A stretch of DNA of 64,000 nt from Bacteroidota bacterium (GTDB lineage: Bacteria; Bacteroidota; Bacteroidia; Chitinophagales; Chitinophagaceae). Each line of letters opens with the position of its first letter. Position 1 is the stretch's first letter. Shown here piece by piece: positions 37,987 to 45,443 of this stretch. The notes below the pieces were generated by a model. That model searched no databases and had not been told where the DNA came from. It saw only the letters and a list, made by a program, of their open reading frames with translations. The position numbers and the translations under genes were made by a program. The stretch lies in contig CANGDH010000001.1 in the NCBI GenBank assembly GCA_947452555.1, forward strand, positions 186,001-250,000, read 5' to 3'.

Positions 37987-39174
37987 ATTAGGAGAATAAT
38001 CATAAGGAAGCATTGAAGATAATTTTTCAGACCATGCCCAAAATCCATTAGCAAAAAGATTATCCCCTACATAAAACATACCGTTACTATATACTTTAAC
38101 ACCTTCTCCAAATGGTAAAGTAATATCGGTTGATATAAACTCTTTCCCTGGCCTTTTAGCTAGAAATCTTGTATAGTCAACTGGTTCTTTCTTTTTTAAA
38201 TAAGTAATATGAATGAAATTTTCAAATTCTAATAATAGGGCATTTGGATCTACTGACTTGTCAATTGGAAATACAATTGAATCCCTTAAAATAACTTTAT
38301 TTAATACAATCGTATCTTCTTCATCTCTTAATTTTAATACTTTTGAATAATAATTAGTAGAATCATTATTAGTCGGTATTATGTTATTTCTATACGATTT
38401 CTTTACTCTTCGTTTTTCCTCATCACTAATTTTAATCATTGGCTTTAACTCAAACCCATCTTGTGTCATATTATCTGCATATAGACTTCTCATGAAATGC
38501 ATTAATGATCCTAAATAAATTGTTTTTCTTACAGAATCCCATTTGTGTTTTTGAATTTCATTTCCATATTTTAATTCTTCGAAAAGTGGACTACCTGCAA
38601 ATTTAAAAGTATTATTATCAAGGTTGTACTCAAACTTATTAAGCATATAAATAATTTTATAACCTAGTGATCTATTTTCAAAAATTAATTTTTCATGTGC
38701 GAATGCTCTTAAAACGTTTGTTTTAGAGTTTAACTTAAATTTTACTACTTCGGGATTCGTTAATTTACAATTTTGTGAAAGTGATGAATTTCCTATAAAA
38801 TTATTTACGAAATATATTCCATATTTCTCCCAACCATCAGTTTCATATGACTCAACAATAACATCTTTTAATAGATTTGCAGATGGCTTTAATTTTATAG
38901 TGATTGTATTTATTGAAGATTGAATTGAGTTTGTATATTCCTCATAGTTGAAAGATGATGCTATTAAATTATACCTACCATTTGGAATATTTTGTAATAA
39001 TACTTCTCCTAAAGTATTACTTTCTCCTCCAATCGAGGTATTACTTAAGAATACACTAACTCCAACAATTGGTTGATTTGTTTGAAAATCTACTACTTTA
39101 CACATAATCTTGTTCTGTGAAAAAAGTAATAGATATAATGGTAGAAAGAATATAGTTAGTATTAATTTTTTCAT
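37984..39174 (-). CDS. Secreted CarboxypepD_reg-like protein
   Basis: A 396-residue secreted protein with signal peptide (KKLILTIFFLPLYLLLFS). The first domain after cleavage (residues about 24-105) is a carboxypeptidase-regulatory-like beta-sandwich (VVDFQTNQPIVGVSVFLSN, LKPSANLLKDVIV), as seen at the N-terminus of many Bacteroidota outer-membrane proteins. The rest is unrecognised; no barrel is evident. It lies between the two GC-rich hairpin repeats, which may mark it as accessory. Confidence 0.8.
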   Translation of the reverse strand: MKKLILTIFFLPLYLLLFSQNKIMCKVVDFQTNQPIVGVSVFLSNTSIGGESNTLGEVLLQNIPNGRYNLIASSFNYEEYTNSIQSSINTITIKLKPSANLLKDVIVESYETDGWEKYGIYFVNNFIGNSSLSQNCKLTNPEVVKFKLNSKTNVLRAFAHEKLIFENRSLGYKIIYMLNKFEYNLDNNTFKFAGSPLFEELKYGNEIQKHKWDSVRKTIYLGSLMHFMRSLYADNMTQDGFELKPMIKISDEEKRRVKKSYRNNIIPTNNDSTNYYSKVLKLRDEEDTIVLNKVILRDSIVFPIDKSVDPNALLLEFENFIHITYLKKKEPVDYTRFLAKRPGKEFISTDITLPFGEGVKVYSNGMFYVGDNLFANGFWAWSEKLSSMLPYDYSPN

Positions 39175-39327
39175 TTCTTTTCATTTTAAGTTTTGAAACT
39201 ACGAGTACTTAATTTACGCCTATTATTTAGATTTAATAAGGTTATGCAAATACTTTTCCAAATTCTACTAATTCAAATCTAATTCATTCGTGATATACAT
39301 TTGACCCATTCAAAATCTAGTATAAAT

Positions 39328-39421
39328 TAAACCGAGCCACACAATTCAGTAGAAAAGACTACAAAAGCGTGCCATAAGTACATAAAAAAACTCCGATTTC
39401 TATACAATTTCGGAGTTTTTG
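39328..39421. repeat. tRNA-Lys flank repeat, copy A (terminator part)
   Basis: About 94 nt beginning AAACCGAGCCACACAATTCAG and ending in a hairpin (AAAAACTCCGA 39386-39396 / TCGGAGTTTTT 39410-39420). Copies B (40416-40509) and C (49202-49292) share GACTACAAAAGCGTGCCA and the hairpin. Copy C sits at the 3' side of the intact tRNA-Lys and works as its terminator, so this copy is the far flank left by integration events. Confidence 0.85.
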
Positions 39422-39427
39422 TTTTTA

Positions 39428-39476
39428 GGGATTGTCGGCTCCACTTCGTTCCGCCGACTTTCCTGTGGGGTGACTT
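39428..39476. repeat. GC-rich hairpin repeat, copy 2
   Basis: Shares ends GGGATTGTCGGCT / GTGACTTA and the dyad GTCGGC ... GCCGAC with the copy at 37929-37986. It interrupts repeat copy A between its terminator and the tRNA 3' remnant at 39600. Confidence 0.7.
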
Positions 39477-39532
39477 ACCCAAAGCTTTTTAACGCAACAC
39501 TGTGTGTTTCGTTAACTTTTTTGTTTCTCGTC

Positions 39533-39546
39533 TGCTTACGTAAGCA
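39533..39546. promoter_or_regulatory. 14-bp perfect palindrome
   Basis: TGCTTACGTAAGCA is perfectly palindromic and lies among GC-rich filler between repeat copy A and the tRNA remnant. It may be a recombinase or regulator site; no direct evidence. Confidence 0.3.
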
Positions 39547-39570
39547 AGCTCCCGGCGCAGCCTTAAAACA

Positions 39571-39600
39571 AAAAAGCCTGTCACTTTCGTGACAAGCTTT
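39571..39600 (-). terminator. Terminator beside the tRNA-Lys 3' remnant
   Basis: Read on the minus strand, a stem AAAGCTTGTCAC / GTGACAGGCTTT (one mismatch) with loop GAAA is followed by a T run. It follows the remnant of the tRNA-Lys 3' end at 39600-39615 exactly as a tRNA terminator would, so it may be the original terminator or that of an older integrated element. Confidence 0.7.
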
Positions 39601-39615
39601 GTGAACTGGCTGGGG
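39600..39615 (-). other. Attachment site remnant A (tRNA-Lys 3' end)
   Basis: TGTGAACTGGCTGGGG matches the 3' end of tRNA-Lys at 49314-49329 except for the last base. The 80 nt to its right (CTAACTCT, ATAATCA, GAATTAG, CCTCAACCCAAAGACG) recur after remnant B, so it is the left junction of an integrated element. Confidence 0.75.
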
Positions 39616-39766
39616 CTTACTTTATTAATCTAACTCTACAATAATCAATGAATTAGTATGCATTTTTGCAGCCTCAACCCAAAGACGTGCCACTAAAGTC
39701 TATTGTTAGGGTTTTAACTAGATGTTGAAAATTTGATAAGTCATAGTTTTGTGTAAATCTGTAATT

Positions 39767-40402
39767 ATGGGAAAAATATTTGAAGATGAAATTGATAAGT
39801 TGAAATCAATAAACGATGAAGTTAAGCTAGTATGGAAAGCTAATATGGAAGCGGGTAATGGAATATTTCAGTTTGATTTTTTTGTTCTCCCACTATTAAA
39901 CAAAGTCTTTAATATTAATCGGGCTTATATCAGTTTAATAAATGACAATAACTTTATTGCAGCAGGGTCATTAGTTAGAATACAGTTAGATGTATTATTG
40001 AGAATTTTTGCATCTACAATCATTGGCTATGATGTTGATGAATTTGCAAAAAGGCTATTGTCTGGAGAGCAGTTGAATAATATGAAAGATATTAGTGGGC
40101 AGCAAATGAAAGATGGATATTTAGCGAAAGAATTAAATAAATGCGAGGGTTTTAATTGGGTTAAGTATGCTTATGATAAGGGTAATTTATATGTTCACTT
40201 AACACCTCACTCATTATATGCATCAAGTAAACGAGAGGACCATGAGCGGAATATTGTTTTTACAATTGGTCCAAATGATAGTTTTGTATCAGATGATGAA
40301 AAATACGCAGCGACAATTATAATGAATCAAGTTACCAATGGAATATTGCATTTTGTTTCTATTTGGATTTCACATAAAGTTGAGTCTAAAAAAGATGTTT
40401 AA
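39767..40402 (+). CDS. Hypothetical protein, sole gene of element 1
   Basis: A soluble, helix-rich 211-residue protein starting MGKIFEDEIDKLKSI. A central segment (YISLINDNNFIAAGSLVRIQ, followed by LDVLLRIFASTI) recalls helical proteins of the DUF5677/HEPN-like kind, but the catalytic RxxxxH motif is not evident and the resemblance is weak. I chose ATG 39767 over a TTG at 39749. As cargo between two att repeats it is accessory and might be a defence or fitness gene; function unknown. Confidence 0.7.
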   Translation: MGKIFEDEIDKLKSINDEVKLVWKANMEAGNGIFQFDFFVLPLLNKVFNINRAYISLINDNNFIAAGSLVRIQLDVLLRIFASTIIGYDVDEFAKRLLSGEQLNNMKDISGQQMKDGYLAKELNKCEGFNWVKYAYDKGNLYVHLTPHSLYASSKREDHERNIVFTIGPNDSFVSDDEKYAATIIMNQVTNGILHFVSIWISHKVESKKDV

Positions 40403-40415
40403 TTAGATTGTTTGT

Positions 40416-40509
40416 TAAACCGAGCCACAGAATTCAGTACAAAAGACTACAAAAGCGTGCCATAAGCACATAAAAAAACTCCGATTTCCATACGATTTCG
40501 GAGTTTTTG
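40416..40509. repeat. tRNA-Lys flank repeat, copy B
   Basis: About 94 nt, near-identical to copy A over CCGAGCCACA-AATTCAGTA and GACTACAAAAGCGTGCCATAAG. It ends in the hairpin AAAAACTCCGA (40474-40484) / TCGGAGTTTTT (40498-40508). The following CTAGCTAGTTTGTGATCCCG corresponds to the sequence between hairpin and tRNA end in copy C. Confidence 0.85.
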
Positions 40510-40529
40510 TTGCTATTTACTAGCTAGTT

Positions 40530-40545
40530 TGTGATCCCGCTGGGG
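40530..40545 (-). other. Attachment site remnant B (degenerate tRNA-Lys 3' end)
   Basis: TGTGATCCCGCTGGGG aligns with the tRNA-Lys 3' end (TGTGAACTGGCTGGGA at 49314), with changes in the middle. It is the junction between tandem elements 1 and 2; its decay suggests an old event or an alternative target tRNA. Confidence 0.65.
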
Positions 40546-40794
40546 CCTCCCTTTAAATACTAACTCTGCTATAATCACTGAATTAGAACCCTGTTTTACT
40601 ACCTCAACCCAAAGACGAGACACATATTGTTACTCTTTACAAGATTTCAGGCCTACGCCTCAACCAATCAAATTCAAAATGATTACACTAGAATCAGAAC
40701 CTAAATCCTACCATCTTTATTTACAGCTAGTTAGTGTTATAAGATATGGGACCGACGTAGCAACCATGCCAAAACTCTATAAATCCCTGTTCTT

Positions 40795-40992
40795 TCACTC
40801 CATTTTTATAACTCCGTGCTTGAGCATTAAATCGGTCCATTTAGCTATTTCATCCTTTTTAAACTTATTTACATAACCATTATTTATCCCAAAGCTTATC
40901 CATTTTTTAACGTCATCTCGAGAGTAGGGTACTTTGGTCCCTTTATACGTGGATTTCTTTGTAGTACTTGGTTGGGGTAGGATATCATTCAT
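40795..40992 (-). CDS. Small hypothetical protein divergent from the polymerase-like gene
   Basis: A basic 65-residue ORF starting MNDILPQPSTTKKSTYKG. The rest (SRDDVKKWISFGINNGYVNK and DEIAKWTDLMLKHGVIK) looks like two helical DNA-binding or adaptor segments, and its composition is more protein-like than the overlapping plus-strand ORF. It points away from the skewed region at 41.2 kb, as a divergent replication-control gene might. Small size keeps confidence moderate. Confidence 0.45.
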   Translation of the reverse strand: MNDILPQPSTTKKSTYKGTKVPYSRDDVKKWISFGINNGYVNKFKKDEIAKWTDLMLKHGVIKME

Positions 40993-41099
40993 TTTATCAT
41001 TATTTTAAATAAATAGCCAGTCCATTACCTCTTTTAATACGATGGGTAGGTATATACTCTAACGTATACTAAAAATTGACGTGTGTATGACAAACCCAT

Positions 41100-41358
41100 T
41101 ACACTCATACGCTTTTTCGTAGACACCCCTAGCACTTTTAATTAACGTTGGGGGACAATACACTAGTTTTTCTTACACACTCCAGATTTTCCTATACTTC
41201 AATTTTTACAAAAAATCACAATTCCCGAACCCAAACCCCCTTAATTTCCCCAAAAATCCCCCCAAATTTTCAGCCCTCCCCATTCCTTAATCTCCCCAAA
41301 AATCCTATATAATATATAATGTAGTATTAATAATATAGTTTTAAGTAAAGATTAAAGA
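41100..41358. promoter_or_regulatory. Putative replication origin / control region of element 2
   Basis: The plus strand here is strongly C-rich and G-poor: at 41221-41280 there are 28 C and 2 G. Two similar CCCCAAAAATCC motifs occur (41249-41260 and 41294-41305). It then passes through an A/T-only stretch (TATATAATATATAA, about 41307-41320) and switches to the nearly C-free polymerase-like gene. An AT-rich unwinding region, short repeats and a sharp skew flip next to a replication-type gene fit an origin; this is inference. Confidence 0.5.
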
Positions 41359-42894
41359 ATGAAGAAAGTAAGTAATAGTAGTATTAAAAGAAAGAGTAAG
41401 TATAATTTGTATGATAAAAGAAGTAGTAAAGTGTTAAGCCATAATGATAGAGATGTTGATAGTGGTTTGTATTATAATTTATATGAAGATAAGTGGGTTA
41501 AAAGAGTAAGTAGAAAAGTGATGAATAGTATTAGTGATGTTAAGATGTATGATTTTAAAGTGTTTAGTTTAGTTGAAATAAAAAAAGTTGTTGGTATTGA
41601 AAAATTTGAAAGGGTTGGTGTTTTTTTGAGTTTGATTTATGATAGGAGTTTTATTGAAGGTTATAATAGGGATGATTGGGGTGGTGTTTATTTTAGTAGT
41701 GATGATTTAAAAAGAATTGTTGGGAATGATTGGAAGAAAGTGGTTGGAAAATTAGTAAATAAAGGGGTGTTGGATTATAATGAGAGGAATTCGAAGTATA
41801 GGGTTTATAGGAAGTTGAAGTATTTTAAGTTGGGTGAGGTTTTTGAGAAAGAATTAGGAGTTGAATTTGATAGGGTTGATATTAAGGATGCGAGATTTGA
41901 AAAGAGTTTAAGGGAGTATTTTAAGGGTAGTTGTGAAAATAGGGATGGGGTATTAAAGAAGGTTGAATTGACGTTGGATAAATGTTGTTTGGAAATTAAG
42001 AAATTGGATGAATTAATAGATGATTTATATAAGGGAAGGTTGGAAAAGGATTTGCTTGATTTGGAAAGTGATTTTGTGAGTGATAAGGATAAGAATGCGA
42101 TTTTGGGTAAGTTAAAAGATATGGATGTGTATGAAAGGAAGTATAAAGATGATTTAAAGGGATTATATAATGCCCTTGTGTGTATACTCCAAAAGACAAT
42201 TGAAGAAGAAAAAAGGAGTTTATATAGGATTAATAAGGATGAGTTTGGAAAGAGGTTATACCATTTGTTTAGTAATGTGCCTAAGGAGTTTAGAAAGCAG
42301 ATAAAAATTGATGGGGAGAAAGTAGTTGAAATTGATATTACAGCATCCCAACCTAGTTTTTTGTGTTTGTTGTTTGAAAAGGGATCTAGGTTAAAATTTG
42401 TTAAGGGGATTTTTGAGAAGTATAATAATGAGCGTTATATAAGCATAGTTAAGGAGTATAGGATGGATGTTTATAAGTACATGGCAGTAAATTTAAAGGG
42501 AAAGGAATTTGAAAATGATCCTATTGTAAGGGTTAATATGAAGAAGTTGTTTTTTCAGCTTGTGTTTGGTGACCCAAAGGATAAAGTGGGCAAGCTTAAA
42601 AGAAAAGATATTTGTGATTTGTTATTTGGGTCTGAATTTTATAAGTTTTTATGTGACTTGGCTAAGCTGGATTTAGAAGTTGGCTTGGATGCAAACTATA
42701 AGAACTTAGCTTATTTGCTTCAGTCTACTGAGTCTAAATTCTTGAATTACGTTATGGATGAGATGGGAGATATTCCATTCTTGCCGATGCATGATTCATT
42801 ATTAGTAAAGAAAAGCGATTCTAAATCTGTTAAGCAGTTATTTAAGAAAATGATTGTAGATCACAAGCTGAATGGCATTTTGACCATTTCCTAA
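41359..42894 (+). CDS. Polymerase-palm-like protein (putative replication protein of element 2)
   Basis: A 511-residue basic protein. The N-terminal half is helical and lysine-rich. The C-terminal half carries motifs recalling family A DNA polymerases and single-subunit RNA polymerases: NVPKEFRKQIKIDGEKVVEI then DITASQPS (Asp326) as motif A, KKLFFQLVFGD (396-405) as motif B-like, and PMHDSLLV (His478-Asp479) as motif C. Similar IDxxxSQP proteins occur in bacterial mobile elements. The first 250 codons are almost free of C, and residues 29-144 lack Ala, Thr, Pro, His and Gln. Enzymatic activity is inferred. Confidence 0.75.
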   Translation: MKKVSNSSIKRKSKYNLYDKRSSKVLSHNDRDVDSGLYYNLYEDKWVKRVSRKVMNSISDVKMYDFKVFSLVEIKKVVGIEKFERVGVFLSLIYDRSFIEGYNRDDWGGVYFSSDDLKRIVGNDWKKVVGKLVNKGVLDYNERNSKYRVYRKLKYFKLGEVFEKELGVEFDRVDIKDARFEKSLREYFKGSCENRDGVLKKVELTLDKCCLEIKKLDELIDDLYKGRLEKDLLDLESDFVSDKDKNAILGKLKDMDVYERKYKDDLKGLYNALVCILQKTIEEEKRSLYRINKDEFGKRLYHLFSNVPKEFRKQIKIDGEKVVEIDITASQPSFLCLLFEKGSRLKFVKGIFEKYNNERYISIVKEYRMDVYKYMAVNLKGKEFENDPIVRVNMKKLFFQLVFGDPKDKVGKLKRKDICDLLFGSEFYKFLCDLAKLDLEVGLDANYKNLAYLLQSTESKFLNYVMDEMGDIPFLPMHDSLLVKKSDSKSVKQLFKKMIVDHKLNGILTIS

Positions 42895-43051
42895 TGCGTA
42901 TTCGATACACGTTAGATAGTACCTGGAGTATTCAATATTACCAAATTGTTAATTCCTGATTGATTTATCGATGAAGTTCATGCACTATATTTTTTTGGCA
43001 CGAGAATTGAAAGCTTTTGTGTTAAATATTGTAAACAAAAAAAATAAATTT

Positions 43052-43783
43052 ATGGCAAATCGTAATTTAAAATTAGAATTAAAGCAATCATTAAATGGGA
43101 TTGCTAATGGTGAAGAAACTGAAAAAAGAAAGGATGTTAATCAGTGTCTAATTGAAATCAAATTAAATGAAGAAAGAAATAAGAGAGTTTATCTTGAAGG
43201 TAAACTGAAAGAGGATGAACAAAAAATGAAAGTTCGAAGGGCAGAGATTAGGAAAATCAATGCAGAAGCCAGAAAGCGCAAACAAAGAGTGAAAGAATTT
43301 AAAGATGCTTTGGGACGTAAAGGCAATTATGGTTTTGGACAACCGGAATTTCTTAATAATGAGCCTTTTGCTATAATAACTACTCAAGTTACTTATATGA
43401 ATTTGTTTAGTTTAGAGGGGGATTTTTTGACACGTGCAACTGATATCCAATTTGGTAAAGATGGGTTAATTTATACGCATGATAAACTGTATGAATTCCA
43501 TGCCTTATTGCATTACGACTTAATGGCAAAAAAGCTAGAAAAACTACAATTATTTTTTAGTTTGAAAGATTTTAAATTTAAAGTATATGAATTAGATCCT
43601 GAAGGGATGTTAGGATTCGAAATAAAGATGTACTTGCATGAAAAAGAAGAATATCGATTAAGTAAATTAACTCCTGAAGAAATACATGCTGAACAACAAG
43701 AAAGAGAGAGAAAACAAGAAGAGATTAGGAAAGCAAATAGAACTGAGAATGATGATTTAATGGATGAATTATTTAAGCAATAG
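43052..43783 (+). CDS. Coiled-coil hypothetical protein of element 2
   Basis: A 243-residue protein from ATG 43052 (MANRNLKLELKQSLNG), which follows an A-rich leader typical of starts here; ATG 42971 would add 27 residues of poor quality. Residues about 15-95 are a charged coiled coil, a central mixed region (EPFAIITTQVTYMNLFSLEG, then a hydrophobic helix) follows, and the C-terminus is another Glu/Lys/Arg-rich helix. No known domain. It lies downstream of the polymerase-like gene and ends at a strong terminator, so it may be a replication accessory factor. Confidence 0.7.
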   Translation: MANRNLKLELKQSLNGIANGEETEKRKDVNQCLIEIKLNEERNKRVYLEGKLKEDEQKMKVRRAEIRKINAEARKRKQRVKEFKDALGRKGNYGFGQPEFLNNEPFAIITTQVTYMNLFSLEGDFLTRATDIQFGKDGLIYTHDKLYEFHALLHYDLMAKKLEKLQLFFSLKDFKFKVYELDPEGMLGFEIKMYLHEKEEYRLSKLTPEEIHAEQQERERKQEEIRKANRTENDDLMDELFKQ

Positions 43784-43788
43784 ATTAG

Positions 43789-43813
43789 AGCACTCTTCGG
43801 GGTGCTTTTTTTA
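43789..43813 (+). terminator. Rho-independent terminator with UUCG tetraloop
   Basis: AGCACTC-TTCG-GGGTGCT followed by seven T (stem 7 bp with one G-T pair, C(TTCG)G loop). It follows the coiled-coil gene by 5 nt and separates it from the convergent excisionase-like gene. Confidence 0.9.
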
Positions 43814-43823
43814 TGCCCAATAT

Positions 43824-44078
43824 TTAATGCAAGCCTTGCTCAAATACTCTGCTTACTTCCTCGAATGAGTAGTAGTAAGTTCCCATCACTTTTTTGTACG
43901 GGATCTTACCTGCATTACGTAGGTTCTCAACTGTTGAGTAAGAACACCCTAAATACTCCATTAGATCGCTATTTTTCATAAGCTTTTTAGGTGTGCTGTG
44001 TAAGACGTTCATTTGCGCTATCTCCTTTATTAAATCCTGTTTAAATTCGTCTAGCATTTGTTTGGTTACGATTTCCAT
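43824..44078 (-). CDS. Excisionase-like helix-turn-helix protein
   Basis: An 84-residue protein with an N-terminal helix and a MerR/HTH_17-type DNA-binding domain: MKNSDLMEYLGCSYSTVENL, then GKIPYKKVMGTYYYSFEEV. Proteins of this size and fold next to tyrosine integrases act as excisionases or recombination directionality factors. Its start lies 11 nt from the integrase stop on the same strand, so they form an operon. Confidence 0.85.
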   Translation of the reverse strand: MEIVTKQMLDEFKQDLIKEIAQMNVLHSTPKKLMKNSDLMEYLGCSYSTVENLRNAGKIPYKKVMGTYYYSFEEVSRVFEQGLH

Positions 44079-44089
44079 TGTTTTTGTTT

Positions 44090-45304
44090 TTATATGGCTT
44101 TTAAAATTTGTTTATCTGCTTTAGGTGCTAAGTCAAATGCTGCAAAGTCATTCATTAGCTTTGTTTCGGTGATCTTAGCATAGATCTGAGTTGTTTTGAT
44201 ATTGGTATGCCCAAGCATTCTTGATACAGTTTCAATTGGGATGTTGTACTCCAAAGAATTAGTAGCGAAGGAGTGACGAGCAACATGGCAAGTAATAACT
44301 TTATTAATACCAGCTAACTGCATAATAAGCTTTAAGTATTGGTTCATCTTTTGGTTGCTAATGACTGGAAATACAACGTCACTAATTGATTTAGATTGAT
44401 GGTCCTTATACTTTGTGATTAGTGCTTCTGCTTTATCCATCAATGGGACCATACAATGCTCATCTGTTTTGTGTCTTTGGAGCTTGATGATTCGTTTACT
44501 ACCTATACTTTGAAAGATTTGGCTATTGGTTAAGTTCTTTAAATCACTATAAGCAAGACCTGTGTAACACATAAAAAGAAAAGCATCCCTGACTAGGCTC
44601 ATTGTTTCGTTTTGGATTGTAAGTTCTTCGATAGTTACAATCTCGTTTACATTTAAAGTTGATCTATGGGTAACTACTGTCTGGGATTTAAAGTTCTTGA
44701 ATGGATCCTCTTTGATGATCTCTAGTCTTTGGGCTAAGTGTATCACTGCTTTTAATCGTTTTACATCACGGTCAATTGTGTTCGGTCCATTAACACATTT
44801 AGATTCAAGATAGATTCTATAATCGTTTAAAAAACGGTAATTCAACTTGTCAAGTGGGTAGTCTGGAACAAGAAGCTCTTTAGTTAAGTATTTAGTGATT
44901 TTGGAGTGGATAGATTCGTATTGCTTAACTGTTCCTGGAGATAGTCTTCCTTTGTTTGTATCAATATAGTATTGGATCATGTCAAGAAGTCCTTTGGTAT
45001 CTTTGCTTTCTCCATATAAATGTGCTTTGAGTAAATCTGCTGAGATTAGCTCGTTGTTTTTAGTACGGGTTTCAATGAAGTCAATAACCTTTGAACGTAA
45101 ATCACTGATCTGCTTGTTGAGTATGTAAGCTTGTTCATGCCTTGCTTTAACTTGAACCTTCTTGGAATCCCAATCTGCAATAGGGATGCAAATACGAGTG
45201 GAGTGATTGATTTGCTTATCTAAACCTGCAATTCGTAGTTTAATTATTCCATGGTCCTTAATTCGGGTCCTATAAGAACAACACAAAAAATACATCTTTA
45301 CCAT
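44090..45304 (-). CDS. Tyrosine-type site-specific integrase
   Basis: A 404-residue recombinase of the Bacteroidota transposon/IntDOT-like type. It has an N-terminal arm-binding domain (to about 100), a SAM-like core-binding domain (105-205) and a catalytic domain with Lys279 (RHKT), His340/Arg343 (HVARHSF), His366 (GHTN) and nucleophile Tyr375. The usual first catalytic Arg is replaced by Ala251 in TGLAYSDL, a substitution found in several Bacteroidota integrases. It presumably acts at the tRNA-Lys 3' end repeats. Confidence 0.93.
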   Translation of the reverse strand: MVKMYFLCCSYRTRIKDHGIIKLRIAGLDKQINHSTRICIPIADWDSKKVQVKARHEQAYILNKQISDLRSKVIDFIETRTKNNELISADLLKAHLYGESKDTKGLLDMIQYYIDTNKGRLSPGTVKQYESIHSKITKYLTKELLVPDYPLDKLNYRFLNDYRIYLESKCVNGPNTIDRDVKRLKAVIHLAQRLEIIKEDPFKNFKSQTVVTHRSTLNVNEIVTIEELTIQNETMSLVRDAFLFMCYTGLAYSDLKNLTNSQIFQSIGSKRIIKLQRHKTDEHCMVPLMDKAEALITKYKDHQSKSISDVVFPVISNQKMNQYLKLIMQLAGINKVITCHVARHSFATNSLEYNIPIETVSRMLGHTNIKTTQIYAKITETKLMNDFAAFDLAPKADKQILKAI

Positions 45305-45443
45305 AACTTCTCTTTTTCTATTAATAAATAGCTCTGAATCAAGGTAAATAGCCTGAAATATGGCTAAAATCTATCTCCATTAGAGCGAATTCTATGGGAA
45401 TTTCCCAAGAAAAAGGGTAGGAGGCAAATGTTATTTAAGGATT

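Larger units (their letters stand above)
39616..40545. mobile_element. Element 1: 0.93-kb att-flanked unit without a recombinase
   Basis: Bounded by remnant A on the left and copy B plus remnant B on the right, with a left subterminal region like that of element 2. It holds one gene (39767-40402). With no integrase of its own, it is best explained as a non-autonomous passenger moved by an integrase such as that of element 2. Boundaries are inferred from repeat alignment. Confidence 0.55.

Noticed and set aside
40679..40876. 65-residue plus-strand ORF overlapping the minus-strand small ORF
   Set aside because: Composition (MITLESEPKSYHLYLQL, then hydrophobic serine-rich sequence) looks like an antisense shadow; the minus-strand frame is more protein-like.
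41359..42120. Diversity-generating retroelement as cause of the odd composition
   Set aside because: DGRs mutate adenines in a template/variable repeat pair and need a reverse transcriptase; none is present, and here C is missing rather than A.
41996..42199. Minus-strand ORF within the polymerase-like gene
   Set aside because: His/Tyr/Pro/Thr-rich nonsense composition that is exactly the complement of the C-depleted strand; no stop codons because of the skew.
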